Source: Methylobacterium sp. DB0501 (lineage in GTDB: Bacteria > Pseudomonadota > Alphaproteobacteria > Rhizobiales > Beijerinckiaceae). Taken from it: a stretch of 64,000 nucleotides of DNA. Below the pieces are notes generated by a model. It saw nothing but the letters and a program-made list of their open reading frames with translations. It searched no databases and was not told the DNA's origin. The DNA lies in contig NZ_JAAKGV010000027.1 of NCBI RefSeq assembly GCF_011043735.1, positions 1 to 64,000 on the forward strand, given 5' to 3'. Position numbers and translations under genes: made by a program. Of the stretch, positions 1-9,296 are shown in pieces. The stretch's first letter is position 1, and each line of letters starts with the position of its first letter.

Positions 1-60
1 CGAGACGCCCAGCACGCGCGCCATGACGGCGATCGGGAAGTGCGCCTGGTTCTCGCTCAT
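1..60 (-). CDS. IS3-family transposase OrfB, N-terminal start only
   Basis: The reverse strand reads MSENQAHFPIAVMARVLGVS and then leaves the window. This matches the typical opening of OrfB integrase proteins of IS3 elements (an F(I/M)..E...(Y/F)P(I/V)..M.R.LGVS pattern). The frame stays open upstream through the end of orfA, consistent with production by frameshifting. The DDE catalytic domain lies outside the window, so intactness cannot be judged. Confidence 0.7.
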   Translation of the reverse strand, partial: MSENQAHFPIAVMARVLGVS

Positions 61-392
61 GAACCGGAAGATCCCGATGGCAGAACTCCGGTCTCGCGCG
101 CAAACCAGGCTGTCGCGCGAGAGAGGATGTCGCGCTCCAGCTTCAGCTGACGGTTCTCGCGCCGCAGCCGAAGCAGCTCATCGCGCTCGTTCGCCGACAG
201 GGCAGCCTCCACGGCAGGGGGCTTCACCTCCCGGCGGCCTTCCTGTTGATCGGCCTCGGCCACCCAGTTGCGGATGGCTTGGGCCGACGGCTCGAACTCT
301 CGGGCGAGGTCGGTCGGATCGCGTCCGGCGCGGACCAACTCGACCATCTGGCGGCGGAACTCAGCCGGGTATGGGGGACGGGTTCTCAGCAT
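57..392 (-). CDS. IS3-family transposase OrfA
   Basis: 111-residue helix-turn-helix subunit of an IS3-type transposase. The N-terminal half (YPAEFRRQMVELVRAGR) is the usual DNA-recognition HTH of OrfA proteins. It is followed by a heptad-rich leucine zipper around residues 68-95 (LLRLRRENRQLKLERDILS). In this family OrfA and OrfB are joined by programmed -1 frameshifting to make the active OrfAB transposase, and the reading frame of orfB here does overlap the end of orfA. Confidence 0.85.
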   Translation of the reverse strand: MLRTRPPYPAEFRRQMVELVRAGRDPTDLAREFEPSAQAIRNWVAEADQQEGRREVKPPAVEAALSANERDELLRLRRENRQLKLERDILSRATAWFARETGVLPSGSSGS

Positions 393-534
393 GGCAAATA
401 CACCTCACGCAAAAGCGTTCTCGGTGTCCACCGATCCGGGGCAATCCCAGTCGAGTCCGCCCAGCATCTGGTCGGCTTGGCGGGCCAGTACGGTCTGAAC
501 CGCTCCGGGTTTTTCGGAGGCTGATTGTCTTGGG

Positions 535-1440
535 TCAGGCGGCCATGGCTTGGTCGCCGACGTGGGTATGATAGCGCGCTTCGGCCTCGGCGGGAGGGAC
601 GTTGCCGATGGGCGCGAGGAGGCGACGGTGGTTGTACCAGTCGACCCACTCCAGGGTGGCGTACTCGACCGCCTCGAAGGAGCGCCACGGCCCGCGCCGA
701 TGGATCACCTCCGCTTTGAACAAGCCGTTGATCGTCTCCGCCAAGGCGTTGTCGTAAGAGTCGCCGACGCTGCCGACCGACGGCTCGATGCCTGCACCGA
801 TAAGGCGCTCCGTGTACCGTAGAGCCAAGTATTGCGAGCCGCGGTCCGAGTGGTGCACCTGCCCGCTGCCCTGGACGGGACGGCGCTCGTGCAGGGCCTG
901 CTCCAGAGCATCCAGAACGAAGCTTGCATGGGCCCTGCGTGAGGCCCGCCAGCCGACGATGCGCCGGGCGAACACATCGATGGCGAAGGCCACATAGACG
1001 AAGCCCGACCACGTCGCCACGTACGTGAAGTCGCTGACCCACAGGGCGTTCGGCCGTGGAGCCTTGAAGTGGCGGTTGACCCGGTCGAGGGGGCAAGCTG
1101 CGGCCGGGTCGGGGATCGTGGTGCGCACACTCCTGCCCCGCACCACCCCCGCCAAGCCCAATCGGCGCATCAGCCGCGCCACCGTGCATCGCGCGGTCAC
1201 GATCCCCTCCCGGGCCAGCTGCCGCCAGATCTTGCGCACGCCGTAGACGCGGAAGTTGGCCTCGAACACGCGCTGGATCTCGATCATCAACGCGGCGTCG
1301 CTGCGAGCACGAACTGGTTGCTTCTCGGGATCGGCACGCCGGGCGGCATGCACGTAGTAGGTCGACGGGGCGATCGGCAGCACCCTGCAGATCGGCTCGA
1401 CCCCGTAGACTGTCCGATGATCGTCGATGAAGCTGATCAT
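535..1440 (-). CDS. IS3-family transposase OrfB (DDE integrase)
   Basis: 301-residue catalytic subunit, full length for the family. An N-terminal HTH_21-like region (YGVRKIWRQL, near residue 85) precedes an rve integrase core. The acidic triad is visible: D in WVSDFTYV, D in HHSDRGSQY and E in ALAETINGLFKAE. A C-terminal WYNHRRLLAPIGNVPPAEAE tail is typical of this group. The ATG overlaps the orfA stop, and synthesis as an OrfAB fusion by -1 frameshift is expected. No disabling change is seen, so the element may still be mobile. Confidence 0.92.
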   Translation of the reverse strand: MISFIDDHRTVYGVEPICRVLPIAPSTYYVHAARRADPEKQPVRARSDAALMIEIQRVFEANFRVYGVRKIWRQLAREGIVTARCTVARLMRRLGLAGVVRGRSVRTTIPDPAAACPLDRVNRHFKAPRPNALWVSDFTYVATWSGFVYVAFAIDVFARRIVGWRASRRAHASFVLDALEQALHERRPVQGSGQVHHSDRGSQYLALRYTERLIGAGIEPSVGSVGDSYDNALAETINGLFKAEVIHRRGPWRSFEAVEYATLEWVDWYNHRRLLAPIGNVPPAEAEARYHTHVGDQAMAA

Positions 1441-1763
1441 GGCCGCGACCGGCGGTCGAGCTCCGCCATGGCGAAATACGCCGACGCCTTGCGCAGGATC
1501 TCGTTGGCCTGGCGCAGCTCACGGTTCTCACGTTCAAGCGCCTTGATCCGCTCGCGCTCGTCCGTCGTCTGACCGGGTCGCACACCTTGATCACGCTCGG
1601 ACTGGCGCACCCAGTTCCTCAGCGTCTCGCCCGAGCAGCCGATCTTGGCCGCAATCGACTGGATCGCTGCCCATTGCGAGCCGTGCTCGCCCTCGTGGTC
1701 GCGCACCATCCGTACGGCGCGCTCACGTACCTCGGGGGAAAACGGGGCTGTTCGCTTCGTCAT
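1437..1763 (-). CDS. IS3-family transposase OrfA
   Basis: 108-residue HTH and leucine-zipper subunit. The opening MTKRTAPFSPEVRERAVRMV is the HTH_Tnp_1 signature. ERERIKALERENRELRQANE forms the dimerising zipper that precedes the frameshift region. The stop overlaps the orfB start by 4 bases. The same gene occurs with a few substitutions in the truncated neighbouring copy at 2202-2528. Confidence 0.92.
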   Translation of the reverse strand: MTKRTAPFSPEVRERAVRMVRDHEGEHGSQWAAIQSIAAKIGCSGETLRNWVRQSERDQGVRPGQTTDERERIKALERENRELRQANEILRKASAYFAMAELDRRSRP

Positions 1764-1813
1764 GGCTCCATCCTCTCAGAAGTTGGAGCCTCCGGGAAAC
1801 CCGGGGCGGTTCA

Positions 1814-2205
1814 TTCGGCCGGGGAGCCTTGAAGTGACGGTTGACCCGATCGAGCGGGCAGGCTGCGGCCGGGTCGGAGATTGTGGTGCGCACGGTCCTG
1901 CCGCGCGCCACCCCCGCCAAGCCCATCTTGCGCATCAGCCGCGCTACCGTGCATCGCGCGACCACGGTCCCCTCCCGGGGCAGTTGCCGCCAGATCTTGC
2001 GCACGCCGTAGACGCGGAAATTGGCCTCGAACACGCGCTGGATCTCGATCATCAACGCGGCGTCGCTGCGGGCACGAACCGGGTGCTTGTCGGGATCGGC
2101 ACGCCGGGCGGCATGCAGGGAGTAGGTCGACGGGGCGATCGGCAGTACCCAGCAGATCGGCTCGACCCCGTAGACCTCCCGGTGCTCGTCGATGAAGCTG
2201 ATCAT
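1814..2205 (-). pseudogene. IS3-family OrfB, truncated by insertion of a sister copy
   Basis: The first roughly 130 residues (MISFIDEHREVYGVEPICWV onward) match OrfB of the intact copy. The match ends at the sequence APRPN, where the sister element begins; the reading frame then runs into foreign codons and stops. The whole DDE catalytic domain is missing, so it cannot make transposase. Confidence 0.9.
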
Positions 2206-2528
2206 GGCCGCGACCGGCGGTCGAGCTCGGCAAAAGCAAAATACGCCGACGCCTTGCGCAGGATCTCGTTGGCTTGGCGCAGCTCACGGTTCTCCCGTTC
2301 CAGCGCCTTGATCCGCTCGCGCTCGTCCGTCGTCTGTCCGGGTCGCACGCCTTGATCACGCACGGACTGACGCACCCCGTTCCTCAGCGTCTCGCCCGGG
2401 CAGCCGGTCCTGGCGGCAATCGACTGGATTGCCGACCACTGCGACCCGTGCTCGCCCTCATGGTCGCGCACCATCCGCACGGCGCGCTCGCGCACCTCGG
2501 GGGAAAACGGGGCTATTCGCTTCGTCAT
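2202..2528 (-). CDS. IS3-family transposase OrfA (second copy)
   Basis: 108-residue OrfA beginning MTKRIAPFSPEVRERAVRMV, differing from the intact copy at a few positions: WRNWVRQS-type tryptophan replaced by G in LRNGVRQSV, and TGCPG for the copy's IGCSG. The change in the HTH region may weaken DNA binding. It overlaps the truncated orfB by 4 bases. With its OrfB destroyed it can at most act as a regulator of the related copies. Confidence 0.85.
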   Translation of the reverse strand: MTKRIAPFSPEVRERAVRMVRDHEGEHGSQWSAIQSIAARTGCPGETLRNGVRQSVRDQGVRPGQTTDERERIKALERENRELRQANEILRKASAYFAFAELDRRSRP

Positions 2529-2638
2529 GGCTCCATCCTCTGAGAAGTTGGAGCTCCCGGGAAACCCGGGACGGTTCACCGCGAGCTTGACGACACGTCC
2601 AGAATGAAACCAACGATCGGTTTCAACGACTGTTGGTA

Positions 2639-3340
2639 TCATAAGGAGCTGCCGCCGCAGATCACCAAGTTCTGTCCCGTCACCACCCCCGCGTCGGGCG
2701 ACAGGAAGTAGGCGACCGCCGCCGCGACCTCCTCGGGCCGGATGAAGCGCCCGAGCGGCGGGAGCTTCGGCGTCACCCCGGTGCGGGAGGGATCGGTCAG
2801 CATCGGGGTCTCGGTCGCGGCCGGGGCGACGACGTTGACGGTGATGCCGCGGGGCATCAGTTCGGCGGCCCAGGAGCGGGCGAGCCCGATGAGCGCCGCC
2901 TTTGAGGCCGCGTAGGCGCCCCGTCCCGCTGCGCCGGTCGCGGTGCGGCTGCCGATCAGGACCACGCGGCCGCCCGCCTCCATGCGCGGGACCAGGAGGT
3001 CGGCGAGGCGGGCCGCCGCCTCGACGTGGAGTCGCCACATCGCTGCGGAATCCCCGGCCGCCCCGTCCTCCGGCGCGGTCTCGCCGAGGCGGCCGACCCG
3101 CAGCAGCCCGGCGGCGTGGACGAGTGCGTCGACGCGCAGTGCGCCGATCGCCGGCGCGATGGCGTCGAGGTCGGAGAGATCGAGCGGGAGGTGGCGGTAG
3201 CGCGGATGCGCCGGTCCGCCCGCTCCCCGGCTCACCCCCGTCACCTGCCAGCCCTGGCCGAGGAGCCGCGCGACGATCGCGGCGCCGATGCCGGAGCTTG
3301 CCCCCGTGACGAGGGCGCGCATGCCAGCCGCTTCACTCAC
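2639..3340 (-). CDS. SDR-family NAD(P)-dependent oxidoreductase
   Basis: 233-residue classical short-chain dehydrogenase, probably cytoplasmic. The Rossmann nucleotide-binding motif TGASSGIG lies at residues 12-19. An NAG-equivalent HAAG follows strand 4. The catalytic Ser-Tyr-Lys set is seen as S in LIGSRTATG and YAASK near residue 145, followed by PRGITVNVVAPA and a C-terminal TGQNLVICGG. It is the last gene of the minus-strand operon and its ATG overlaps the stop of the sialidase-like gene by 8 bases, so it is translationally coupled. In this context it probably oxidises or reduces a hydroxyl of a sugar-acid intermediate; the substrate is unknown. M7 is an alternative start. Confidence 0.88.
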   Translation of the reverse strand: MSEAAGMRALVTGASSGIGAAIVARLLGQGWQVTGVSRGAGGPAHPRYRHLPLDLSDLDAIAPAIGALRVDALVHAAGLLRVGRLGETAPEDGAAGDSAAMWRLHVEAAARLADLLVPRMEAGGRVVLIGSRTATGAAGRGAYAASKAALIGLARSWAAELMPRGITVNVVAPAATETPMLTDPSRTGVTPKLPPLGRFIRPEEVAAAVAYFLSPDAGVVTGQNLVICGGSSL

Positions 3341-4532
3341 CGGCTGCCACCCAGTCCTCGCACACCCGCACGTGCTTGATCGCCTGGCGGTGATAGGTGA
3401 AGGCGACGTGGATCGCCCCGTCCGGCGTCTGGGTCACGGAGGGGTAGGACAATTCGCGATTGGAGCGGTCGCGGGAATTGTTGGTCATGCAGTAGCCGTC
3501 GCCAACCTCGAGGTTGCGCCGCCGCGGCCAGGTGCGGCCACCATCGGGCGAGATCGCCAGCGTCAGCGGCGCCCGCGGCGTGCCCCAGAACGCCGTGCGC
3601 TTGTGCGGATCGAGCGGGGCCGCGGCCGCCTCCGACGCGGGCGCCTCGTCCTCGATCTCGTCGTAGAGCGAGGCCCGGCGCTCGGTCTCGGCTTCCGCGT
3701 TGATCGCGTTGTAGACCAGGGCGACGTGGCCGTTGGCGAGCACGGTCGCCTGGATCGACGAGTTGTTGTTGGGCAGTTCCGTCGGCACCGGGGCCGACCA
3801 GGTCTCACCGCCATCCAGCGAGCGGCTCTCGTGGATCGCGTCGGCCCACCGGCTGCGGAAGAGTGCCAGCAGCGTGCCGTCGTGGAGCAGCAGCACGTTC
3901 ATATGCACCGCGCCGGTGCTGTCCGGGACCGGCACCTCGCGCCAGGTCCGGCCGGAATCGGACGAGATCATCACCGCGCTGGTGTCGTCGTCGCCGACCC
4001 ACTTGGCGCCCGGCACGCTCGGGCAGTGGAAGATCGGCAGGAGCCAGGTGCCGTTGTCGAGCACCACCGGCGGCTGGCGCACGAAGGTGCCGCATCCCTC
4101 CCGCTGCGCGAACAGGGTCTCGATCGGGTCCCAGGTCACGCCGTGATCGTGCGAGATCCGACGGCGCACGAAGGCGGTGTCCTGGTTGCCCGAAACCTGC
4201 GCGGTCCAGATCAGCCAGAGCTCGCCGGCCGGCGCGTTGAACAGGATCGGGTTCTGCTCCGAGCGGGTGGGATCGTCCGAGAGCTTTTGCGTCTCCGACC
4301 AAGTGTCGCTGCCGGCGGGCAGGCGCGACCCGTAGACCGAGATGTCGGCCATGCCCTCCTGCGTGCCGCCGAACCAGACGCAGGCGAGGTCGCCGTTCGG
4401 CAGCGGCATGACGTTGGCGGCGTGGTTCTGCACGCACGGGGAGGGGATGAAGGCCTCGCGGCGGAGCGGGTCGTTGGCGACAGGCCGGACCTCGCCGGTG
4501 CGGTTCGCCGGCTTGTCGATGGTGTCGAGCAT
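3333..4532 (-). CDS. Sialidase-like BNR/Asp-box propeller protein
   Basis: 399-residue six-bladed propeller of the sialidase_2 type. Four Asp-box motifs are visible: SHDHGVTW, SSDSGRTW, SLDGGETW and SPDGGRTW. The N-terminal segment (LRREAFIPSPCVQNHAANVM) and NSRDRSNRELSYPS carry arginines of the kind that bind carboxylates in this fold. There is no signal peptide or membrane anchor, so it looks cytoplasmic, unlike secreted neuraminidases. It lies between the symporter and the SDR in a sugar-acid operon. A hydrolase or lyase acting on an imported acidic sugar conjugate is the best guess; true sialidase activity is not shown. Confidence 0.8.
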   Translation of the reverse strand: MLDTIDKPANRTGEVRPVANDPLRREAFIPSPCVQNHAANVMPLPNGDLACVWFGGTQEGMADISVYGSRLPAGSDTWSETQKLSDDPTRSEQNPILFNAPAGELWLIWTAQVSGNQDTAFVRRRISHDHGVTWDPIETLFAQREGCGTFVRQPPVVLDNGTWLLPIFHCPSVPGAKWVGDDDTSAVMISSDSGRTWREVPVPDSTGAVHMNVLLLHDGTLLALFRSRWADAIHESRSLDGGETWSAPVPTELPNNNSSIQATVLANGHVALVYNAINAEAETERRASLYDEIEDEAPASEAAAAPLDPHKRTAFWGTPRAPLTLAISPDGGRTWPRRRNLEVGDGYCMTNNSRDRSNRELSYPSVTQTPDGAIHVAFTYHRQAIKHVRVCEDWVAAGE

Positions 4533-4547
4533 GGGGGTTCTCCGGGG

Positions 4548-5984
4548 TCAGGCGGTAGTGGCGGGACGGGCGGGCTCGACCTTCGCGGCCTCCTTGTCGC
4601 CCCGCCTGGGGCTGTCGCCCCAGCGGAAGACGCGCTCGACCGCCATGACGAGGAGCGGCGCGAGGGCGGCGACGTACATGTTGTCGATGCCGTAGGGGTT
4701 GCCGAGCGCGTACCACACCGTGGTGGCGAGCGCCGCGCCGAGCAGGCCCAGCGTCGCGCCGCGGTTCGAGCCGAACCAGGGCAGGTAGAAGCCGACCATC
4801 GCGACGATCGAGATCGACAGGCGAAGGGCCCGGGTGAAGAACGACAGCTTCAGGATCTCCGGGATGAAGAACACGAAGACCAGCGGCACCACGGCGATGA
4901 CGAGCGAGAACACGCGGGTCATGCGCAGCTCCCGGGCCGGGTCCGGCTTCCAGTACGGCACGTAGAAATCGCGCACCACCAGCGACGCGATGGCGAGCGC
5001 CACGGTGCTGACGCTGACGAAGATCGAGGCCACGAGCGAGGTGGTGACGACGCCGGCAAGCAGCGGGTGCATGGTCTTGAGGAAGATCGGCAGCGCGTAG
5101 AGGCTATTCATGCTCGGATAGAGCGTCTTCGCCGCGAGCCCGATCAGCGCCAGCACGAGGCCGAGCGGCAGGCAGAACGCCGCCGCGTAGAGAGCCGAGG
5201 CCCGGGCCGCGGACGCACTCTTCGTCGAGGAGATCGCCTGGACGATGAACTGGGTCGAGAAGATCGCCCCCACGGTGCCGAAGGTCCAGGCGAAGATGGT
5301 CGCCGCGCCGATCTTGCCGTCCCAGGTGAAGTATTCGGGCGGCAATGCCGCCTGCATCGGCGCGATGCCCCCGGTGGCCGAGAGCGCGACCCACAGGATG
5401 ATGCCGATGCCCGCGACCTTGATCGCGCTGTGCAGGATCGTCACCCAGGCGACGCCCTTCAGCCCGCCGAACACGTAGTAGAACGTGCTCACCGCCGCGA
5501 TGATGCACATCGCGGTCGGAATGTTGACGCGCAACGCCGTCGAGATCGCCGCCGCGCCGCTGATGTAGTTGCCGACGTTCACCAGCAGCAGGGCGTAGAT
5601 CATGATTACCGAGACGGTCATCATGGTCGACTTGCCGTATTTCTGCGCGATCGCGGCTGAGATCGTGTACTCGCCCGAATCGTAGATGCGGCGGACGATC
5701 AGCAGTCCGAACAGCAGGAAGCCGATCGATGCGCCGAGCACCGACCAGGCGGCGGCGATGCCGGAACTGAACGCCTCCTGGGCGGTGCCGACCGTCGACT
5801 TGGCGCCGACGAATTCCGACATCAGCAGCACGCCGACGACGAGCGCCGGCATCGAGCGCGACGCGGTCATGAACTGGGCGTTGGTGCGGCTGCGCAGGCG
5901 CAAGGTCAGCCAGCCGGTGAACAGGATGTAGGCGCCGACCATGACCGCGATGGTCAGGCTCTCGCCCTCGGTGAATTCGTGCAT
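4548..5984 (-). CDS. Sodium:solute symporter family transporter
   Basis: About 478-residue inner-membrane carrier of the SSS family with about 13 hydrophobic segments, the usual number for the fold. The start is placed at the ATG at 5984 (MHEFTEGESLTIAVMVGAYI), which has a CGAGGAC ribosome site 6 bases upstream. A longer open frame back to 6164 exists, but its added 60 residues are charged and unlike a transporter N-terminus. Family features include the GAKSTVGTAQEAF segment and FYYVFGGLKGVAWVT. As the only transporter in the operon it should import the substrate with sodium. The C-terminus is a charged cytoplasmic tail. Confidence 0.88.
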   Translation of the reverse strand: MHEFTEGESLTIAVMVGAYILFTGWLTLRLRSRTNAQFMTASRSMPALVVGVLLMSEFVGAKSTVGTAQEAFSSGIAAAWSVLGASIGFLLFGLLIVRRIYDSGEYTISAAIAQKYGKSTMMTVSVIMIYALLLVNVGNYISGAAAISTALRVNIPTAMCIIAAVSTFYYVFGGLKGVAWVTILHSAIKVAGIGIILWVALSATGGIAPMQAALPPEYFTWDGKIGAATIFAWTFGTVGAIFSTQFIVQAISSTKSASAARASALYAAAFCLPLGLVLALIGLAAKTLYPSMNSLYALPIFLKTMHPLLAGVVTTSLVASIFVSVSTVALAIASLVVRDFYVPYWKPDPARELRMTRVFSLVIAVVPLVFVFFIPEILKLSFFTRALRLSISIVAMVGFYLPWFGSNRGATLGLLGAALATTVWYALGNPYGIDNMYVAALAPLLVMAVERVFRWGDSPRRGDKEAAKVEPARPATTA

Positions 5985-6090
5985 GGGCGTGTCCTCGGGG
6001 TGGTGTTTTTTCCGTTTCGGAAAAACGATGGTGTTCTTCTTGGCCGGGCGATCGGTCAGGCGATCAGCCTCTTCGTCGACATCTCTCAGG

Positions 6091-6127
6091 GTCATCCCGG
6101 GGCCGAGAAAGCGGAGCCCGGAATGAC
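6091..6127. repeat. Dispersed palindromic repeat, copy 1
   Basis: gtcatcccgg...cccggaatgac forms an inverted repeat around a short purine-rich centre (ggccgagaaagcggag). Two more copies with the same arms lie in intergenic positions at 33821 and 40763, so this is a REP-like dispersed palindrome. It sits between the symporter and the aldolase gene and may form an RNA hairpin that affects operon expression. Confidence 0.7.
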
Positions 6128-6201
6128 GCGGAGGACTGGACGACCTTGATCCGGAAATCGGCATCGGGCCGGCGTCGTCGCGCGCCGTTCCCCGGCCGAT
6201 G

Positions 6202-7119
6202 TCAGGACGCCCGGGGCAGTGCTTCGTCCGCGCCCAGCAAAGCCGCCCGCTCGGCCTCGGTCAGGGCCATGAGCGGCGGCCGCAGGCGGTGCCAGTTCGC
6301 GTCTCCGGTCCGTGCCGCCGTCAGCGCCTTGAGCGAGGCCATCTGGGCAAAGCGCGAGGCGCGCTCGCGGGTCGCCACCACCCGGCTTTGCGCCGCCGCG
6401 ACCGCGTCGGCCTTGCCCAAGTCGGCGTGGTGGTCGAAGACGAAGCGCAGGTCGCGGGCGCAGAGGTTGGTGGTGGCGGTGATCGCCCCGGCGCCACCCT
6501 TCTCGAGGAGCGGCAGCATCAGCGGGTCGGCGCCGGCGAGCACAGCGAAGCCTGGAAAGCGCTCGACGAGGGCCGTCATGTGGGCGAGGTCGCCCGACGA
6601 ATCCTTGATGCCGGTGACGAGGCCGGGGAAGCGCTCGCGCAGGGCCGCGATGACCCCGTGCGGGATCGGCACGCCGGACATCTGCGGGATGTGGTAGAGC
6701 ACGACCCGCAGGCGGTCGTCGCCGACCCCCTCGATGATCCGCGAATAGGCGGCGACCAGGCCGTCCTCCGAGACGCCCTTGTAGTAGAAGGGCGGCGGCA
6801 GCACGACCGTGGTGACGCCGACCGAGAGGGCGTGGCGGGTGAGCGCCACGGTCTCGGGGATCGCCGCGACGCCGGTGCCGGGCATCAACCGGGAGGGGGC
6901 GACGCCGCCGGCGAGCGCCGCTTCGAGCAGGCGCATCCGCTCGTCAGCGGAGAAGGAATTCGCCTCGCCGGTGGTGCCGAGAAGCGCCACGCCGGTGCAG
7001 CCCTCCTCGATCAGGTAGCGGCAATGGGCGGAGAAGGCGGCGTAGTTCGGGTTCAGGTCCCGGTCGAGGGGCGTGAGGGCGGCGCAGAACACGCCGCGCG
7101 GGAAGACAGGATCGGTCAT
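6202..7119 (-). CDS. Dihydrodipicolinate synthase/N-acetylneuraminate lyase family aldolase
   Basis: 305-residue class I (Schiff-base) aldolase of the DapA family, normal length for a TIM barrel. GTTGE at residues 48-52 binds the pyruvate carboxylate. The catalytic Tyr is in VVLYHIPQ (about residue 140) and the Schiff-base Lys in GIKDSSG (about residue 168). Members cleave or dehydrate 2-keto-3-deoxy acids or sialic acid to pyruvate plus an aldehyde. Beside an iron ADH, PdxA2 and a DUF1537 kinase, a catabolic 2-keto-3-deoxy-acid aldolase or dehydratase is more likely than lysine biosynthesis. Its stop is 82 bases before the REP-like repeat region. Confidence 0.88.
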   Translation of the reverse strand: MTDPVFPRGVFCAALTPLDRDLNPNYAAFSAHCRYLIEEGCTGVALLGTTGEANSFSADERMRLLEAALAGGVAPSRLMPGTGVAAIPETVALTRHALSVGVTTVVLPPPFYYKGVSEDGLVAAYSRIIEGVGDDRLRVVLYHIPQMSGVPIPHGVIAALRERFPGLVTGIKDSSGDLAHMTALVERFPGFAVLAGADPLMLPLLEKGGAGAITATTNLCARDLRFVFDHHADLGKADAVAAAQSRVVATRERASRFAQMASLKALTAARTGDANWHRLRPPLMALTEAERAALLGADEALPRAS

Positions 7120-7131
7120 GGCGGGCGTTCC

Positions 7132-8255
7132 TCAGCCGGCGGCGTGGTAGAGGGCGAGGATCTGCTGTTCGCTGATCTCGCGCGGGTTGTTGTCAAGGAG
7201 CCGGCGGATGGCGTGGGCCTCGGCCGCCATGGCGGGCAGGTCGCCGGCCGGCACGCCGTGGGTCGAGAGGCGCATGGCGATGCCGAGATCGGCGCACCAG
7301 CGCGTCGTCGCCGCGACCACCGAGGCCTCGTCGTCAGCCTCGGGCAGCCCGAGGGACGCCATGACCTGGCGAGTCTTCTCCGGCACCGCCGGCGCGTTGA
7401 AGGCGAGCGTGTGCGGGAAGATCACCGCGCAGGCGAGCCCGTGCGGGATGTGGTGGCGGGTGCCGAGGGGATAGGCGACGGCGTGGCCGGCCGTGGTGTT
7501 GACCGGGCCGAGGCAGAAGCCGCCGTAGAGCGAGGCCAGCGCCAGCCCGGCCCGGGCCTCGCGGTCGGCGCCGTCGCGCACCGCGCGGGCTAAGAAGCGG
7601 CCGACGAGGCGGATGCCCTCCAGCGCGTAGAGGTCGATCAGCGGGTGGGCCTTCTTGCTGGTGAAGGCCTCGACGCAATGCGCCATGGCGTCGACGCCGG
7701 TCGCCGCGGTGACGGCGGGCGGGACCGTCATGGTGAGGTCGGGGTCGATCACCGCGGCGTCGGCCAGCATGTGGCGGCTCTGCACCGCGAGCTTGTTCTG
7801 CGTCGCCGGATCGGTGACCAGCGCCCGGGTGCCGCCCTCGCTGCCGGTGCCGGCGGTAGTCGGGACCTGGATCAGGCCGATGCGGCGGCCGCGCACCTTC
7901 TCGGGACCGACGACCTCGTGCAGGGTCTGCCCGCTGCCCGGCAGCACCGCCACGAGCTTCGCCAGGTCCATGGCACTGCCGCCGCCGAAGCCGACGACGA
8001 GATCCGGGTTGATCTCCTCGGCGAGCGCCAGGGCCCGGTCGAGATTCGGGATGTCGGGCTCCGGCTTCACCTCGCCGAACACCCGCACCTCGCCGGGCAG
8101 GTCGAGGCAGGCGACCCGGGCGGCGTTGAAGGCGTCGGCGACGACCAGGATGGTGCGGGCGCCCATCGCCCGGGCGCGGCGGCCGACCTCCGCGACGGTG
8201 CCGGAGCCGAAGGCGATGTCGGGGCGGACGATCTCGATGGGGGTCGCAAAGGGGT

Positions 8256-8259
<4 letters not shown>
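7132..8259 (-). CDS. Iron-containing alcohol dehydrogenase
   Basis: 375-residue group III (iron-dependent) dehydrogenase. The NAD-binding signature GGGSAMDLAKL lies near residues 94-104. The metal ligands fit D and H in TGVDAMAHCVEAF and the His residues in HAVAYPLGTRHHIPHG. The family includes lactaldehyde, maleylacetate and hydroxyacid-oxoacid reductases. It overlaps pdxA2 by 4 bases and precedes the aldolase by 12 bases, so it is part of the same transcript. It probably oxidises a hydroxy acid or reduces the aldehyde released by the aldolase. Substrate not predictable from sequence alone. Confidence 0.88.

Positions 8260-9292
<1,033 letters not shown>

Positions 9293-9296
<4 letters not shown>

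Larger units (their letters stand above)
1..449 (-). mobile_element. IS3-family element, truncated by window edge
   Basis: Right-hand part of an IS3-family insertion sequence transcribed leftwards. It contains a complete orfA and the beginning of orfB, which continues outside the window. The outer end is placed near 449 because the sequence read inward from there has an IS3-like terminus (tgggattgccccggatcgg); no second end is visible, so the boundary is approximate. Bases 450-495 lie between this element and the next one and hold nothing recognisable. Confidence 0.75.
496..1813 (-). mobile_element. Complete IS3-family insertion sequence (about 1318 bp)
   Basis: Both ends are visible. The left end starts tgaaccgctccgggtttttc at 496 and the right end, read inward from 1813, starts tgaaccgccccgggtttccc; they form imperfect terminal inverted repeats of about 26 bp. 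Inside are orfA (1437-1763) and orfB (535-1440) in overlapping frames. The 3-bp flanks (gtc on the left, ttc on the right) do not match. This fits the loss of sequence on the left side after insertion. The right flank is the interior of a second copy of the same element. Confidence 0.9.
1814..2578 (-). mobile_element. Truncated second copy of the same IS3 element
   Basis: This stretch is nearly identical to the right half of the 496-1813 element. It has its own right terminus (inward from 2578, tgaaccgtcccgggtttccc), a full orfA and the first part of orfB. At 1814 it is cut exactly by the end of the complete copy, at the place corresponding to about 1052 in that copy. The missing left half is not on the other side of the inserted copy, so it has been deleted. 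Confidence 0.88.

Noticed and set aside
2603..2621. gaaacc...ggtttc hairpin as terminator of the 2639 operon
   Set aside because: Six-base stem with no U-tract and near an IS end; too weak to list as a feature.
3288..5660. 790-residue open frame on the plus strand
   Set aside because: Antisense to the sialidase-like and symporter genes; extremely rich in R, D, E and H with no recognisable fold.
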